A DNA stretch of 64,000 nt, from contig NZ_CP101824.1 in the NCBI RefSeq assembly GCF_024498195.1, positions 1,922,001 through 1,986,000 on the forward strand. The letters are read 5' to 3'. Source of the stretch: Halovivax cerinus (lineage in GTDB: Archaea > Halobacteriota > Halobacteria > Halobacteriales > Natrialbaceae). A model generated the notes under the pieces. The model was given only the letters and a program-made list of their open reading frames with translations. It was not told the DNA's origin and searched no databases. Positions 20,691 through 28,676 of the stretch are shown here, in pieces (positions within the stretch are counted from its first letter, which is position 1; every line of letters begins with the position of its first letter). Position numbers and translations under genes: made by a program.

Positions 20691-21182
20691 GCCTAACGCT
20701 AACCGCTTGTCGAATCAATTCTTTGTCACCGCTGCCTCCCACGATCTGTAAGTGCTAGTCTCGAGTTCCATCCAGCTAATCGAGTGCCTGCTCCACTCGT
20801 GTGTGAAACGTGAGCCGATCCGCTCGTACCAGTAGCGTGGCCGTTTTCGAAGTGATGTGGATTGGCCTTCAATTTCGGACCGAGGGGAGACGGCGATGGG
20901 CGGGCAATCGCCGTCCGCTCTAGGGTATCGGCATCTGCCCGATGAACAGGGGCGTCTCTTCGAGGTATCCCTGCGGTTGCACCGCCACGAAGACTACAAC
21001 GTCGCATCAATCGACTTCGCGCTCAATGAACGCATCGCCGAACACTCCGATGGCGAGAGCCGGATTCAGCCGACAATGGGGCGCCGGTCTCCGTCATATT
21101 TCTCGTACCACAGGAATAGCCGTCGCCCACCTCCAATACGGAGGTGCTATCGTAACAGATTGAAAAAATTACTTATACTAAA
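20691..21182. other. Non-coding left part of the island
   Basis: About 490 bp with no gene I can support. Composition is AT-richer than the flanks. A perfect 7-bp hairpin CACCTCC/GGAGGTG lies at 21128-21146, and a TATA-like CTTATACT at about 21172-21179 precedes the broken regulator. Short open frames on both strands lack recognisable features. Confidence 0.5.
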
Positions 21183-21201
21183 CACAGTATGATATGCTGT
21201 G
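21183..21201. promoter_or_regulatory. Imperfect 19-bp palindrome at the regulator start
   Basis: CACAGTATGATATGCTGTG has outer arms CACAG/CTGTG and overlaps the likely GTG start of the regulator pseudogene, just after a TATA-like element. Its position fits an autoregulatory operator; this is inference from placement. Confidence 0.35.
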
Positions 21202-21654
21202 AGTAGAGGTCATATTACGTTTCAATCGTTGGTTCGATCTTCCGTCCAGGTAGCGCTCCTCTGACAACTCGCAGACGAACAGGCATCGGTATCCGAACTG
21301 GAGTCGACTGTCGGTGCGACGCGACGAACGGTGTTGGGAAATCTGAACCGACTCGAAGCCGATTGGTGGGTTGGACAGTTGAACGATCGATATTATCTCA
21401 ATTCTATCGTGAAGTTTTTCGTCGACGACCACGCGGCATCTCTCGAGCGTGCAGAACCAATCCAAGAACTCGTTTCCCAGTTCGATTCGATACATCCGGC
21501 GCTCGCAGTGACACTCGTCGATGGTAGCGCCATCGAGGTCACAGCCTCGCCGCTCGTGACCGTCCCAATAGCCACTCTCGTACGCTCCGTTTGGATCGTC
21601 GGACCGCTCCTGATTGGAGACGCCGTCTTCCGTCGGGAGGTTATCCACACGTGA
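21199..21654 (+). pseudogene. Winged-helix regulator interrupted by one in-frame TGA
   Basis: From the GTG at 21199 the frame reads SLVRSSVQVALL, then TGA at 21262-21264, then continues uninterrupted for 130 codons with ELEST-GATRRTVLGNL. It aligns without gaps across the stop to the intact regulator at 23099 (LVGSPVRVQLLAEL ... ELDAEIDATRRTVRRNL); the stop falls where that protein has alanine. The C-terminal half has diverged or is shortened. The terminal TGA overlaps the next gene's GTG (GTGA), so regulator and permease were built as a coupled operon. Either one nonsense mutation or a base-call error explains the stop. Confidence 0.75.
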
Positions 21655-22613
21655 GTAACGGAACCGATCGAAACGGCAATCCCGACGACAGCGTGCCCCG
21701 TGCGGTATTTGCCTTCGTGTTGAAGGAACTCCGCCATTTCCGCCGATCGTGGGGGGTAGTACTCGTCGTTGTCTATCTCGCCGTCTCGGTTCGTCGGATC
21801 GCACGTGGCGTGACTCCGCCAGCGGGGACCAGCCAGGGCGGCAGATACAGCACCTACACGTATCTCGACGTTCCCGAAACGTTCGACGCCGTATACGCCG
21901 TGTATGGGTTCACGAGCCCCTCCTGGCACGTAAATTCGTTGTTGTTTTTGGTGCCATTGATCGGACTGCTACTCGGGTACGGGACGATTGCGACCGAGCG
22001 CGAAACCGGCCAGTTGTTCACGTCGTTGTCGCTCCCGTCTCCGCGCAGTACAGTACTGTACGGGACGTACTTCGGACGGGCAATCGTACTCGCTTGTGCG
22101 ATCGGTGTCGTGCTAGCCGTCGGGTGGATCTCCATCACGAATCGGTTCGAAACGGTGTCCGTGTGGCGATACCTGGTTTTCTCACTCGCGACGATCGGGT
22201 ACGGACTCGTTTGGCTGAGCATCGGAGTCGCAATCTCGGCAGTGTTCTCGACGGCCCGGCGGGCGGCTGCGGGTGTCTTCGTCGCGTTCGGCTACCAGCT
22301 CCTTCCAGTACACGAAGTCGTTCTCGGACTCTCACCCCTGTATCCGTACTATCACGTGATCGACCCTCGACAAGCGTATCTCGTCCTCGTCGCCGCTCCG
22401 TACGACCATTTGATTCCGAAAACGCACGTCGACGCCGTACTCGGGAGCGGCGGTTTCGGATCGTACCAGATGTCCACCGAATTCGCGGCGGATGCCGTCC
22501 CCTGGTTCTTTTCGTGGCCGATCGCTGTGGCGGTACTCGCCCTCTGGATCGCCTTCCCGCTGTGGTTCGCCTGTAACCAGCTCGACCGACTAGAACGTAC
22601 GTCCAATTCATGA
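21651..22613 (+). CDS. ABC-2 type permease without its own ATPase
   Basis: A 320-residue membrane protein with about six helices in the layout of ABC-2/NosY-type permeases: an N-terminal amphipathic region (FVLKELRHFRRSW), a large external loop after the first helix, and the family-typical cytoplasmic segment TERETGQLFTSLSLPSPR before the next helices. The GTG start overlaps the upstream stop. No ATPase follows; the ATPase at 25766 could serve it if still functional. Codon use is AT-richer than in neighbouring core genes. Confidence 0.8.
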   Translation: MSNGTDRNGNPDDSVPRAVFAFVLKELRHFRRSWGVVLVVVYLAVSVRRIARGVTPPAGTSQGGRYSTYTYLDVPETFDAVYAVYGFTSPSWHVNSLLFLVPLIGLLLGYGTIATERETGQLFTSLSLPSPRSTVLYGTYFGRAIVLACAIGVVLAVGWISITNRFETVSVWRYLVFSLATIGYGLVWLSIGVAISAVFSTARRAAAGVFVAFGYQLLPVHEVVLGLSPLYPYYHVIDPRQAYLVLVAAPYDHLIPKTHVDAVLGSGGFGSYQMSTEFAADAVPWFFSWPIAVAVLALWIAFPLWFACNQLDRLERTSNS

Positions 22614-23060
22614 CCGATTCCTCAGATTCGACCGCGAAGAACTCGAAAACGCCACACGGACGTTTGGCGTCGTGGCTGCACCCGACGACCTGGATTTCGA
22701 TCTGACGATGCGGCTTTTTGGCGGTCGAGCGTCTCGGAACTCGACCGATCGATGCTGGTTCGGACGAGTGAGGTACTGGAGGGAGTTAGTAGGGTGATCG
22801 AATTGGTGGCAAATCTCCGGCTGCCTGCGATTCTCGTCGATTCAGGTGTTTCTTCGACTCCCAGTGATCCTGCACTCGCCCTTATTTTCCTCCTCAGTCA
22901 GTCCTCTCATTCAGCTGTTTCGTCGTTCGGGTGGAACAGTTGGTGTATCGAGCGCTGGTTGTGTTGGCTTGGATCCTTTTTCCGCCAATTTTTGAATCGA
23001 TAACCACGATTATATAGTAGAAGGGAACACCTACCATTTTACATTTCTTCAATATGGGAA
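22614..23060. other. Gene-free stretch with decayed sequence between the two ABC clusters
   Basis: Apart from the relic at 22697-22774 there is no supportable gene. An open frame ending with TAG at 23015-23017 reads LVVLAWILFPPIF near its end, faintly like the C-terminal helix of the neighbouring permeases (VLALWIAFPLWF). It could be a further permease remnant, but this is weak. Confidence 0.35.
22697..22774 (+). pseudogene. Relic copy of the 3' end of the hydroxyacid oxidoreductase gene
   Basis: This 78-bp segment matches 20548-20626, near the end of the FMN oxidoreductase gene: TCGATCTGACGATG, then a diverged stretch with a one-base deletion, then a 40-bp almost identical run ending GTGAGGT. 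The deletion breaks the frame, and no other part of the gene is present. It shows that island formation involved duplication of the insertion-site neighbourhood. Confidence 0.85.
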
Positions 23061-23070
23061 ATATTTTAAC
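23061..23070 (+). promoter_or_regulatory. TATA box of the island regulator
   Basis: ATATTTTAAC lies 29-38 bp before the ATG at 23099 in a markedly AT-rich block, giving a leaderless or very short-leader transcript. Confidence 0.5.
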
Positions 23071-23098
23071 CAATAGTATCTAATGGTCATACACCTCC

Positions 23099-23866
23099 AT
23101 GAATGATAGCCCAGTTGGAATGTTGGTTGGGTCCCCAGTTCGGGTTCAATTGCTCGCAGAACTGGTCGAATCCGCACAAACCGTTACCGAACTCGATGCT
23201 GAGATCGACGCGACGCGGCGGACTGTGCGTAGAAATCTGAGCCAACTCGAAACCGAGGGGTGGATACGCCGGTCAGAACAGACGTATTCCGTCGTGCCTG
23301 TCGCGGAGAGCTTTATCTCCGAACTCCTCGAGTATCACGAACGCGCAGCGCGCCTTCACGAACTCGTCTGCGCTCTCGAACACATACCGACCGATCGGGT
23401 GGATGTGCCATCCGATGTATTAGTTGACTGTGAATCGGTCGTTCGACACCCTTCTGACCCTGCCGGCCCACAAGACGAAGTTCTCTCAGCCGTCAGATCC
23501 GCTTCTACCGTTTTAACTTTCGTTCCGACAGTAACGAAGCAACTCGTCGATGCGCATGAAACCGCTCTCGGAGTGGAGAACCAAGTGGAGATTATCGTGG
23601 GCTCGACTGGACTAGAGTGTATTCGGTCGTCGGACGTGATCGATCCGTCGTCCGCATTTCTCGGATCACTATACGTATACGAACACCCAATGGAGCCCGT
23701 TGGGATCGTCCGTACAGATGACCGAACGCTGCTGCTGAGTTACGATGGATACGGGACGCTGCACGCTCTCGTATCCGGTTTTCATCCCCAGTTTCAATCG
23801 TGGGGATCTGGATTTTACGAGACCGTCCGGAAGAATTCAGCTGCAGTCGACCGGACCGACGTTTGA
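23099..23866 (+). CDS. Winged-helix transcriptional regulator, FilR1-like
   Basis: A 255-residue regulator. Residues 1-80 form a winged helix with the recognition region ATRRTVRRNLSQLE. The remainder resembles the FilR1/DUF1724 ligand-binding domain found behind such domains in archaea, including the VLTFVPTVTKQLVDA segment. It heads the ABC/secreted-protein cluster, and a broken paralogue heads the orphan permease upstream, so it probably controls export genes. The ligand is unknown. Confidence 0.8.
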   Translation: MNDSPVGMLVGSPVRVQLLAELVESAQTVTELDAEIDATRRTVRRNLSQLETEGWIRRSEQTYSVVPVAESFISELLEYHERAARLHELVCALEHIPTDRVDVPSDVLVDCESVVRHPSDPAGPQDEVLSAVRSASTVLTFVPTVTKQLVDAHETALGVENQVEIIVGSTGLECIRSSDVIDPSSAFLGSLYVYEHPMEPVGIVRTDDRTLLLSYDGYGTLHALVSGFHPQFQSWGSGFYETVRKNSAAVDRTDV

Positions 23867-23938
23867 TCCGCTGTCCTGTCTGTCTCGGGTGACGAGGGGT
23901 GTCGTAATGACGGCCCGTAACGAATGACAGCAGATATC

Positions 23939-23948
23939 ATTTAATTTG
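23939..23948 (+). promoter_or_regulatory. TATA box of the secreted-protein gene
   Basis: ATTTAATTTG lies 24-33 bp before the ATG at 23972, so the Tat protein gene probably has its own leaderless promoter, separate from that of the regulator. Confidence 0.45.
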
Positions 23949-23971
23949 ATGCTCCTCTAGTACTGAACGTC

Positions 23972-24838
23972 ATGCAAGATGACGATCAGAATCCGTCCGG
24001 AATCGACCGCCGTTCGCTCCTTCGACGTGCAAGCACGGGCGCTGGAGTGCTGCTCGGTGTGAACAGTATCGGGACGGCTACGGCTCGGAAACGAAATTCG
24101 TGGACGTTCGATGTGGAGGTTGACGACATCACTGGACTAACGTCGGCATCGATCGAAGTACAAAAACAGGGCACTCGGGGAACAGTGATCCACAGATTCA
24201 CGTACGATTCAGAGACGGTTGCCAAACTGGATCGGAGAACGGGTGCATCGTTGGCACTTGAAACGACGGATTTGTCGGCTAGACCGGCGGACAAGCAAGC
24301 GCAGACTGACGCCAGGAATGTCCCAAACGCAGAACAAACCATCAGTCCGGACGAGCTCGACCGAGCGACGGTAGCGATCGAATCGAGAGAAGCAACCATC
24401 GAGAGAAACAGGAGCAAGACAGCCGCTGGCGTAGAAAGCGACTGGGATCTAATGGCCTATGCCAATACGACTTCCCCGCGCTGTGGAACGCTTGCGGAGT
24501 CGGACGTGCTCATCGACCAGCACTTTTACTCGGGCCTCAATTACTACTTCGATGATTCGGAGCTGTCGGCCGACGGTCTTGGATCGGACTGTCCCTGGTG
24601 GATCCCAATTGAAACCGAGTGGCACCTGGGTTCGACTGGCCATGATCACGGAATGAATACTATCACCGCAGAAGCAGCGTTCTATAATGACGATTTCCCG
24701 GACCGGGGATCGGTCGATTCGGACCACTCGTATGATCTGACTGCTGGCGGGGAGTATGACATGGAAGTGGTGAACACTGGCGCCTGGTCAAGCCTTCTCC
24801 TCGAGGTGAAAAGTGATTCAGGTCTCGAAAATGTATGA
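23972..24838 (+). CDS. Tat-secreted protein of unknown family
   Basis: A 288-residue protein that I do not recognise. The N-terminus is a clear Tat signal: DRRSLL at residues 12-17 and a hydrophobic stretch to about 36, with likely cleavage after TATA. The mature part has a beta-rich segment (about 43-100), a charged helical linker with many Glu and Arg (about 105-155), and a C-terminal domain with only two cysteines, C171 and C207, which could form one disulfide, and aromatic-rich DCPWWIP. Its place between a dedicated regulator and an ABC exporter suggests a secreted effector, bacteriocin-like precursor or transport partner. It does not have the cysteine-rich pattern of halocin C8. Function is open. 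Confidence 0.8.
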   Translation: MQDDDQNPSGIDRRSLLRRASTGAGVLLGVNSIGTATARKRNSWTFDVEVDDITGLTSASIEVQKQGTRGTVIHRFTYDSETVAKLDRRTGASLALETTDLSARPADKQAQTDARNVPNAEQTISPDELDRATVAIESREATIERNRSKTAAGVESDWDLMAYANTTSPRCGTLAESDVLIDQHFYSGLNYYFDDSELSADGLGSDCPWWIPIETEWHLGSTGHDHGMNTITAEAAFYNDDFPDRGSVDSDHSYDLTAGGEYDMEVVNTGAWSSLLLEVKSDSGLENV

Positions 24839-24845
24839 ATTGATA

Positions 24846-24887
24846 ATATATTTAAGTGATGGTGTGCATAAAATAGGTATATAGGAG
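24846..24887 (+). promoter_or_regulatory. Promoter and Shine-Dalgarno of the ABC operon
   Basis: In the 52-bp gap before the permease, ATATATTTAAG (24846-24856) is TATA-like and AGGAG at 24883-24887 lies 3 bp before the ATG. A visible ribosome-binding site suggests a leadered transcript for the three ABC genes. Confidence 0.45.
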
Positions 24888-24890
24888 AAT

Positions 24891-25757
24891 ATGACTTTCA
24901 GTTCTATTGCGTCGATATTTTCAATCGAATTGAGACAGCACTATCGGTCGCGACGGACGGTGGTGACTGTCACTATCGTGACATTCGTCTGTACGAACCT
25001 CTCGTTCAACGCCCTCCGGGTCACCGACGTTGCTCGAGGGCGACAACTTGGAACACACGATCAGTTTTATCTCCGTTCAATCGGCAACGACCTCTTTTTC
25101 CCTGTCATGGCGTCGGTGTCGACCCTCCAGCTCTTTCTCGTCTGTTTCGCAACGCTTCTCGGTGCCGGGACGATCGTCGGTGGCCGTGAGGACGGAACGC
25201 TTCGAACGCATCAGTCGTTGCCCGTCGGTCGACGAGCGGTATTTCTCGGCCACGTTCTCGCCCGTCTGACGGTCGTGGCGACCGTGCTCGCCATCGTCTA
25301 CGGTCTCACACTCGTCCAGGCATACCGGAGCGGCCTCACCCCGTCGCTGACGACCGGAGTTACCTTTATCGGCGTCGTGGTCGTCCACTTGGCCGGCTTC
25401 GTCGTCGTCGGTGTCGCGCTGTCGACGATTCGACGCCGGCGCAGCGTCGTCTTCGCTGCGGCGCTGGTGGCCGCGGTCGGACTGTTGCTGGTGTCACTTC
25501 CGCTTTCGATGGTTTCTCCTCGGCTGACCCTCATCGGTCCTGGGCCAATTTTCAGTACGCTGGTCGCCAGCCTTGACGATCGCGTGTACACAGCATTTCA
25601 GGTCGCACACGGGGGCGGAAGTACTGCCGTTAATTTCACCGTGGTTGAAATCCCGTTTTACGCCTCGACGAGCGCAGCCCTCCTCTCTCAGGCTCTCTGG
25701 ATCGTCATTCCCACCGTTTCCGGACTCATTCGGTACGAACGCTGTGACATCAACTAA
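24891..25757 (+). CDS. ABC-2 type transporter permease
   Basis: A 288-residue membrane protein with six helices: an N-terminal IFSIELRQHYRSRRTV segment before helix 1 and the typical VGGREDGTLRTHQSLPVGRR cytoplasmic block after helix 2. It is the first of two permeases flanking the ATPase gene, so the transporter is probably a heterodimer in the membrane. The ATPase start is 8 bp after its stop. Confidence 0.88.
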   Translation: MTFSSIASIFSIELRQHYRSRRTVVTVTIVTFVCTNLSFNALRVTDVARGRQLGTHDQFYLRSIGNDLFFPVMASVSTLQLFLVCFATLLGAGTIVGGREDGTLRTHQSLPVGRRAVFLGHVLARLTVVATVLAIVYGLTLVQAYRSGLTPSLTTGVTFIGVVVVHLAGFVVVGVALSTIRRRRSVVFAAALVAAVGLLLVSLPLSMVSPRLTLIGPGPIFSTLVASLDDRVYTAFQVAHGGGSTAVNFTVVEIPFYASTSAALLSQALWIVIPTVSGLIRYERCDIN

Positions 25758-25765
25758 CACTGACC

Positions 25766-26692
25766 ATGACTGACACCGATCTCATCATCGAAACCGAGCA
25801 GCTCACGAAGCGGTTCGGACCCGTCACTGCTGTTTCCGACCTCGATATCGAGGTGCCAGCGGGTTCCGTCTACGGATTTCTCGGCCCCAACGGCGCCGGG
25901 AAGTCCACGACGATCGATATGCTCGTGGATCTCGTCCACCCCACGAGCGGCGCCGCGCGGTTGTTCGGGCTCGATACCCGATCGTCCCCGGTCGAGATTC
26001 GACGGCGAACCGGCGTGTTGCTGGAGGGATTCACCCCCTATCCGACGCTATCGGGGCGCGAGCACGTCTCGCTCGCGGCGTCGACGAAGGACGCCGCGGT
26101 CGATCCAGCGACCGTTCTCGAGCGCGTCGATCTCCACGAGGCGATGGATCGACGCGCAGGCGGGTACTCTCGGGGAATGACCCGGCGTCTCGGGCTCGCG
26201 ATGGCGCTCGTCGGCGAACCGGACCTGCTCGTCCTCGACGAGCCGACGGCGGGGCTCGACCCTCACGGCGTGGTGGTGCTTCGACGAATCATTCGCGAGG
26301 AAAACGAGCGGGGCGCGACCGTCTTCTTCTCGTCGCACGTCCTCTCGCAGGTCGAGGCGGTCTGCGATCGGGCCGGCATCCTCTCTGACGGCCGGCTCGT
26401 CGCCGAGGACGACGTTCAGGAACTGCGCGAAACGGTCGGCGGCGAGACCGTCCTCCGTGCCAGGATTCGAACCGACGGACCCATGTCGGCGGTTCGCGAC
26501 CGCGTCGACGACGTCGATGGCGTGCAGGAGGTTCACCTCGAAGACGGCGAACTCGTCGCCGTCTGCGAAAGCGAGGCGGTGATTGCACGCGTTCTGTCCG
26601 CGATCGACCAGTCGGGCGCCACGGTTCCCTCGTTCGAGACCGATGGGCGGTCGCTCGAGCGCGTCTTCGAATCGTACACGGACGAGGTGTGA
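25766..26692 (+). CDS. ABC transporter ATP-binding protein
   Basis: A 308-residue ATPase with Walker A GPNGAGKST at residues 40-48, signature YSRGMTRRLGLA, Walker B LLVLDEPTAGLD, and the switch histidine in FFSSHVLS. The last ~80 residues form a C-terminal regulatory region common in NosF/drug-export ATPases. It energises the flanking permeases and perhaps also the orphan permease at 21651. Its stop overlaps the next start (GTGA). Confidence 0.92.
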   Translation: MTDTDLIIETEQLTKRFGPVTAVSDLDIEVPAGSVYGFLGPNGAGKSTTIDMLVDLVHPTSGAARLFGLDTRSSPVEIRRRTGVLLEGFTPYPTLSGREHVSLAASTKDAAVDPATVLERVDLHEAMDRRAGGYSRGMTRRLGLAMALVGEPDLLVLDEPTAGLDPHGVVVLRRIIREENERGATVFFSSHVLSQVEAVCDRAGILSDGRLVAEDDVQELRETVGGETVLRARIRTDGPMSAVRDRVDDVDGVQEVHLEDGELVAVCESEAVIARVLSAIDQSGATVPSFETDGRSLERVFESYTDEV

Positions 26693-27591
26693 ACGTGCGC
26701 TTCCGACGCTGGCTACGGACTGCGACGACCGCTGCACGGACGGACCTGCTCGCGCTCGGCCGCTCTCGTGCTGTCGGGATCGGTGCTGTTCTGTTTGCAC
26801 TCGTGGTCGCGCTTCGGATCTGGACGATTACGCCCGGTGTGAAGGGTGAAGTGCCGGGGTATCTCGTGCTGTTCGACCCCGGTGCTGGAACGCCGGAACC
26901 AACCGCGTTCGTTATTTTCGGCCTCGGTCGCCTGATGCCGGTGATTCTTTCGTTCGTCGCCGTCGGCTACGGTGCCGGTGCGATCGCTGGCAGCCGCCAG
27001 GCCGGAACGATCCGTACGCTCCAATCGCTTCCTGTCTCGCGGTCAAACGTCGTCGTCGGCACGATGTTCGCTCGACTGAGTGCTATCACGGTCGTCGTCG
27101 TGAGCGGGCTTCTCTCCGGTGCGATCGTCGCAATGTACCGATTCGGCGAGTTCTCGGCGGGACCGTACGCTTCGTTCGTCCTCGCGACCCTCCTGTTCGC
27201 GATCGTGTTGACCACGTTTACCGTCTCGGTCTCCACCGTCGTTTCGACGCGGCTGCGAGCAATCGCGTTCTCTCTCGGTCCGCTCGTGCTCGTGTCGGCG
27301 TTCGGCGGCGATCGCGGCCTTCCTCTCCCCGTCCGGTCGTCCGTGCTCGTCCAGCCGTATCACCTTCTCGTGTCAGCTTCTCACGAACAACTCGTCGCGA
27401 TCCCACGAATCGAACACGCGATCGTCTCCGGACGAACCGGTCGGACGATCGATACCGGGACCCTCGAAACGATCGATCTCACTGCGGGGGCGCCCGTCTA
27501 CCTGACGGACCCGGGTGCCGTCGGTTCGTTACTCTGCTGGGGATTGTTCGTCCCGCTGGCGATCGTCTGGTATCGCCGGGTGGATCTGTGA
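26689..27591 (+). CDS. ABC-2 type transporter permease
   Basis: A 300-residue permease with six helices, and an AGSRQAGTIRTLQSLPVSRS cytoplasmic block homologous to the one in the permease at 24891. It starts at a GTG overlapping the ATPase stop by 4 bp, so the two are translationally coupled. It is the last gene of the island; the direct repeat follows after 36 bp. Confidence 0.88.
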   Translation: MNVRFRRWLRTATTAARTDLLALGRSRAVGIGAVLFALVVALRIWTITPGVKGEVPGYLVLFDPGAGTPEPTAFVIFGLGRLMPVILSFVAVGYGAGAIAGSRQAGTIRTLQSLPVSRSNVVVGTMFARLSAITVVVVSGLLSGAIVAMYRFGEFSAGPYASFVLATLLFAIVLTTFTVSVSTVVSTRLRAIAFSLGPLVLVSAFGGDRGLPLPVRSSVLVQPYHLLVSASHEQLVAIPRIEHAIVSGRTGRTIDTGTLETIDLTAGAPVYLTDPGAVGSLLCWGLFVPLAIVWYRRVDL

Positions 27592-27625
27592 GTTTACGAT
27601 CGACGAGGCACGTCAGATCGACCGA

Positions 27626-28381
27626 TCAGTCCGCCGCCGGTCCGTCCCCGTCGACGTACGAGCGCGTCGCCTGCACGAGGTGGCGCCGGTAGCCGCTCGG
27701 GTCGGGATCCGCTCCGAGTTCGCGAAAACGTCGGCGGAACCCGTCGGCGTCGACGCCGGGGGCGTCCATCGCGGCCGCGTGCGCGAGGTCGTACAGTCGG
27801 TGGTCGTCGTCCACGAGGTCGTGGCGTTCGGCCAGCGCGACGGCGAAGGCGGCGTTGACGGCCGTGATATCGGGGTCAGAGCCCGACGTGATGCGCTCGA
27901 AGCCGGCCCGCGGCGGTGTTCGCGGTCGGTCGGCGATGGCCGCGGCCAGGCTCGCCTCCAGGTACGACAGGAGTTTCTCGCCGGGCCCCACCGAGAGGGT
28001 GATGTCGTCCGCGTAGATGTCCTTCATGTGGTTGGCGATCTGGTAGCAGTGTGTGAGCTTCCGCCGCTCGACGTGGCGGCCGGTGAGGGCGAGGTAGAGC
28101 GCCTCCTCCGTCGACTGGACGTGCGAGGGGTGGTCTTCCTCGTAGCGAGCCATGTGGGCGAACTCGTGGAGGGCGAGTTCGCGGGCCATCGCCGACGAGG
28201 CCGCCTGTCGAGAGATGTTGAGTACGTGACGGTCGTCGTAGTGACCGGCCCAGGTTCGTTCGTCGGGATCGTCCCGAAGGTGGACGTAGACGGGTAGCGA
28301 GAGCTCTCGCTCGGTTTCGAACAGATCCCGGGCGCCGAGAAACGGTGCGGCGGGCCCCGATCCCTGTACGTGCAGTTCCAT
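27626..28381 (-). CDS. DUF5781-like putative zinc metallopeptidase
   Basis: A 251-residue soluble protein with a zinc-protease-like motif [16 protein letters not shown]; further acidic residues follow. It resembles an uncharacterised haloarchaeal family (DUF5781). Its final codons make up the 44-bp direct repeat, so the island inserted exactly at the 3' end of this gene while leaving the coding sequence intact. It is divergent from EF-2. Confidence 0.82.
   Translation of the reverse strand: MELHVQGSGPAAPFLGARDLFETERELSLPVYVHLRDDPDERTWAGHYDDRHVLNISRQAASSAMARELALHEFAHMARYEEDHPSHVQSTEEALYLALTGRHVERRKLTHCYQIANHMKDIYADDITLSVGPGEKLLSYLEASLAAAIADRPRTPPRAGFERITSGSDPDITAVNAAFAVALAERHDLVDDDHRLYDLAHAAAMDAPGVDADGFRRRFRELGADPDPSGYRRHLVQATRSYVDGDGPAAD
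27628..27671. repeat. Right 44-bp direct repeat of the island, within the DUF5781-like gene
   Basis: This is the original copy of the repeat also found at 20647-20690; 42 of 44 positions match. It encodes the C-terminal residues of the DUF5781-like protein on the minus strand. Together the two copies bracket 6.9 kb. Confidence 0.85.
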
Positions 28382-28603
28382 GGTGACGAATGCAGGGTGC
28401 TACCGCATAATAGCGTTGCGGCGATTCGCTCCCTGCGACTTGCCCTGGGTTCGACGCTGGCGTGGTGGCCGACGTTCGATCCGCGTCGTTCCGTGCGTGA
28501 CACTCGCACACGAAAACTGGGCGCCTGGGACGTGGAACACGAACTGGCGCCACCCTCGTCCGCGATTCGAGACGCCGTCACTTCGTTTCACTCGTGACGA
28601 GCG

Positions 28604-28635
28604 TCGCATCTGGCGAACCGGACCGCCAGATGCGA
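28604..28635. promoter_or_regulatory. 12-bp inverted repeat upstream of EF-2
   Basis: TCGCATCTGGCG (28604-28615) and its exact complement CGCCAGATGCGA (28624-28635) are separated by 8 bp. The pair ends 41 bp before the EF-2 ATG, directly upstream of the TATA-like CCCTTTTGAC at about 28641-28650. This is the position of an activator or repressor site for a leaderless gene; being palindromic it could alternatively be a hairpin in a transcript from the left. Confidence 0.5.
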
Positions 28636-28676
28636 AACAGCACCCTTTTGACCCCGCTACCGGTACGGGTGAGTAT

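Noticed and set aside
20857-21192. 111-codon ORF at the left of the island, considered as a transposase remnant
   Set aside because: No DDE-type or HUH motif, no terminal inverted repeats and no recognisable family.
22752-23003. 83-codon ORF beginning inside the relic of the oxidoreductase gene
   Set aside because: Its start is within decayed sequence and it shows no domain, signal or promoter.
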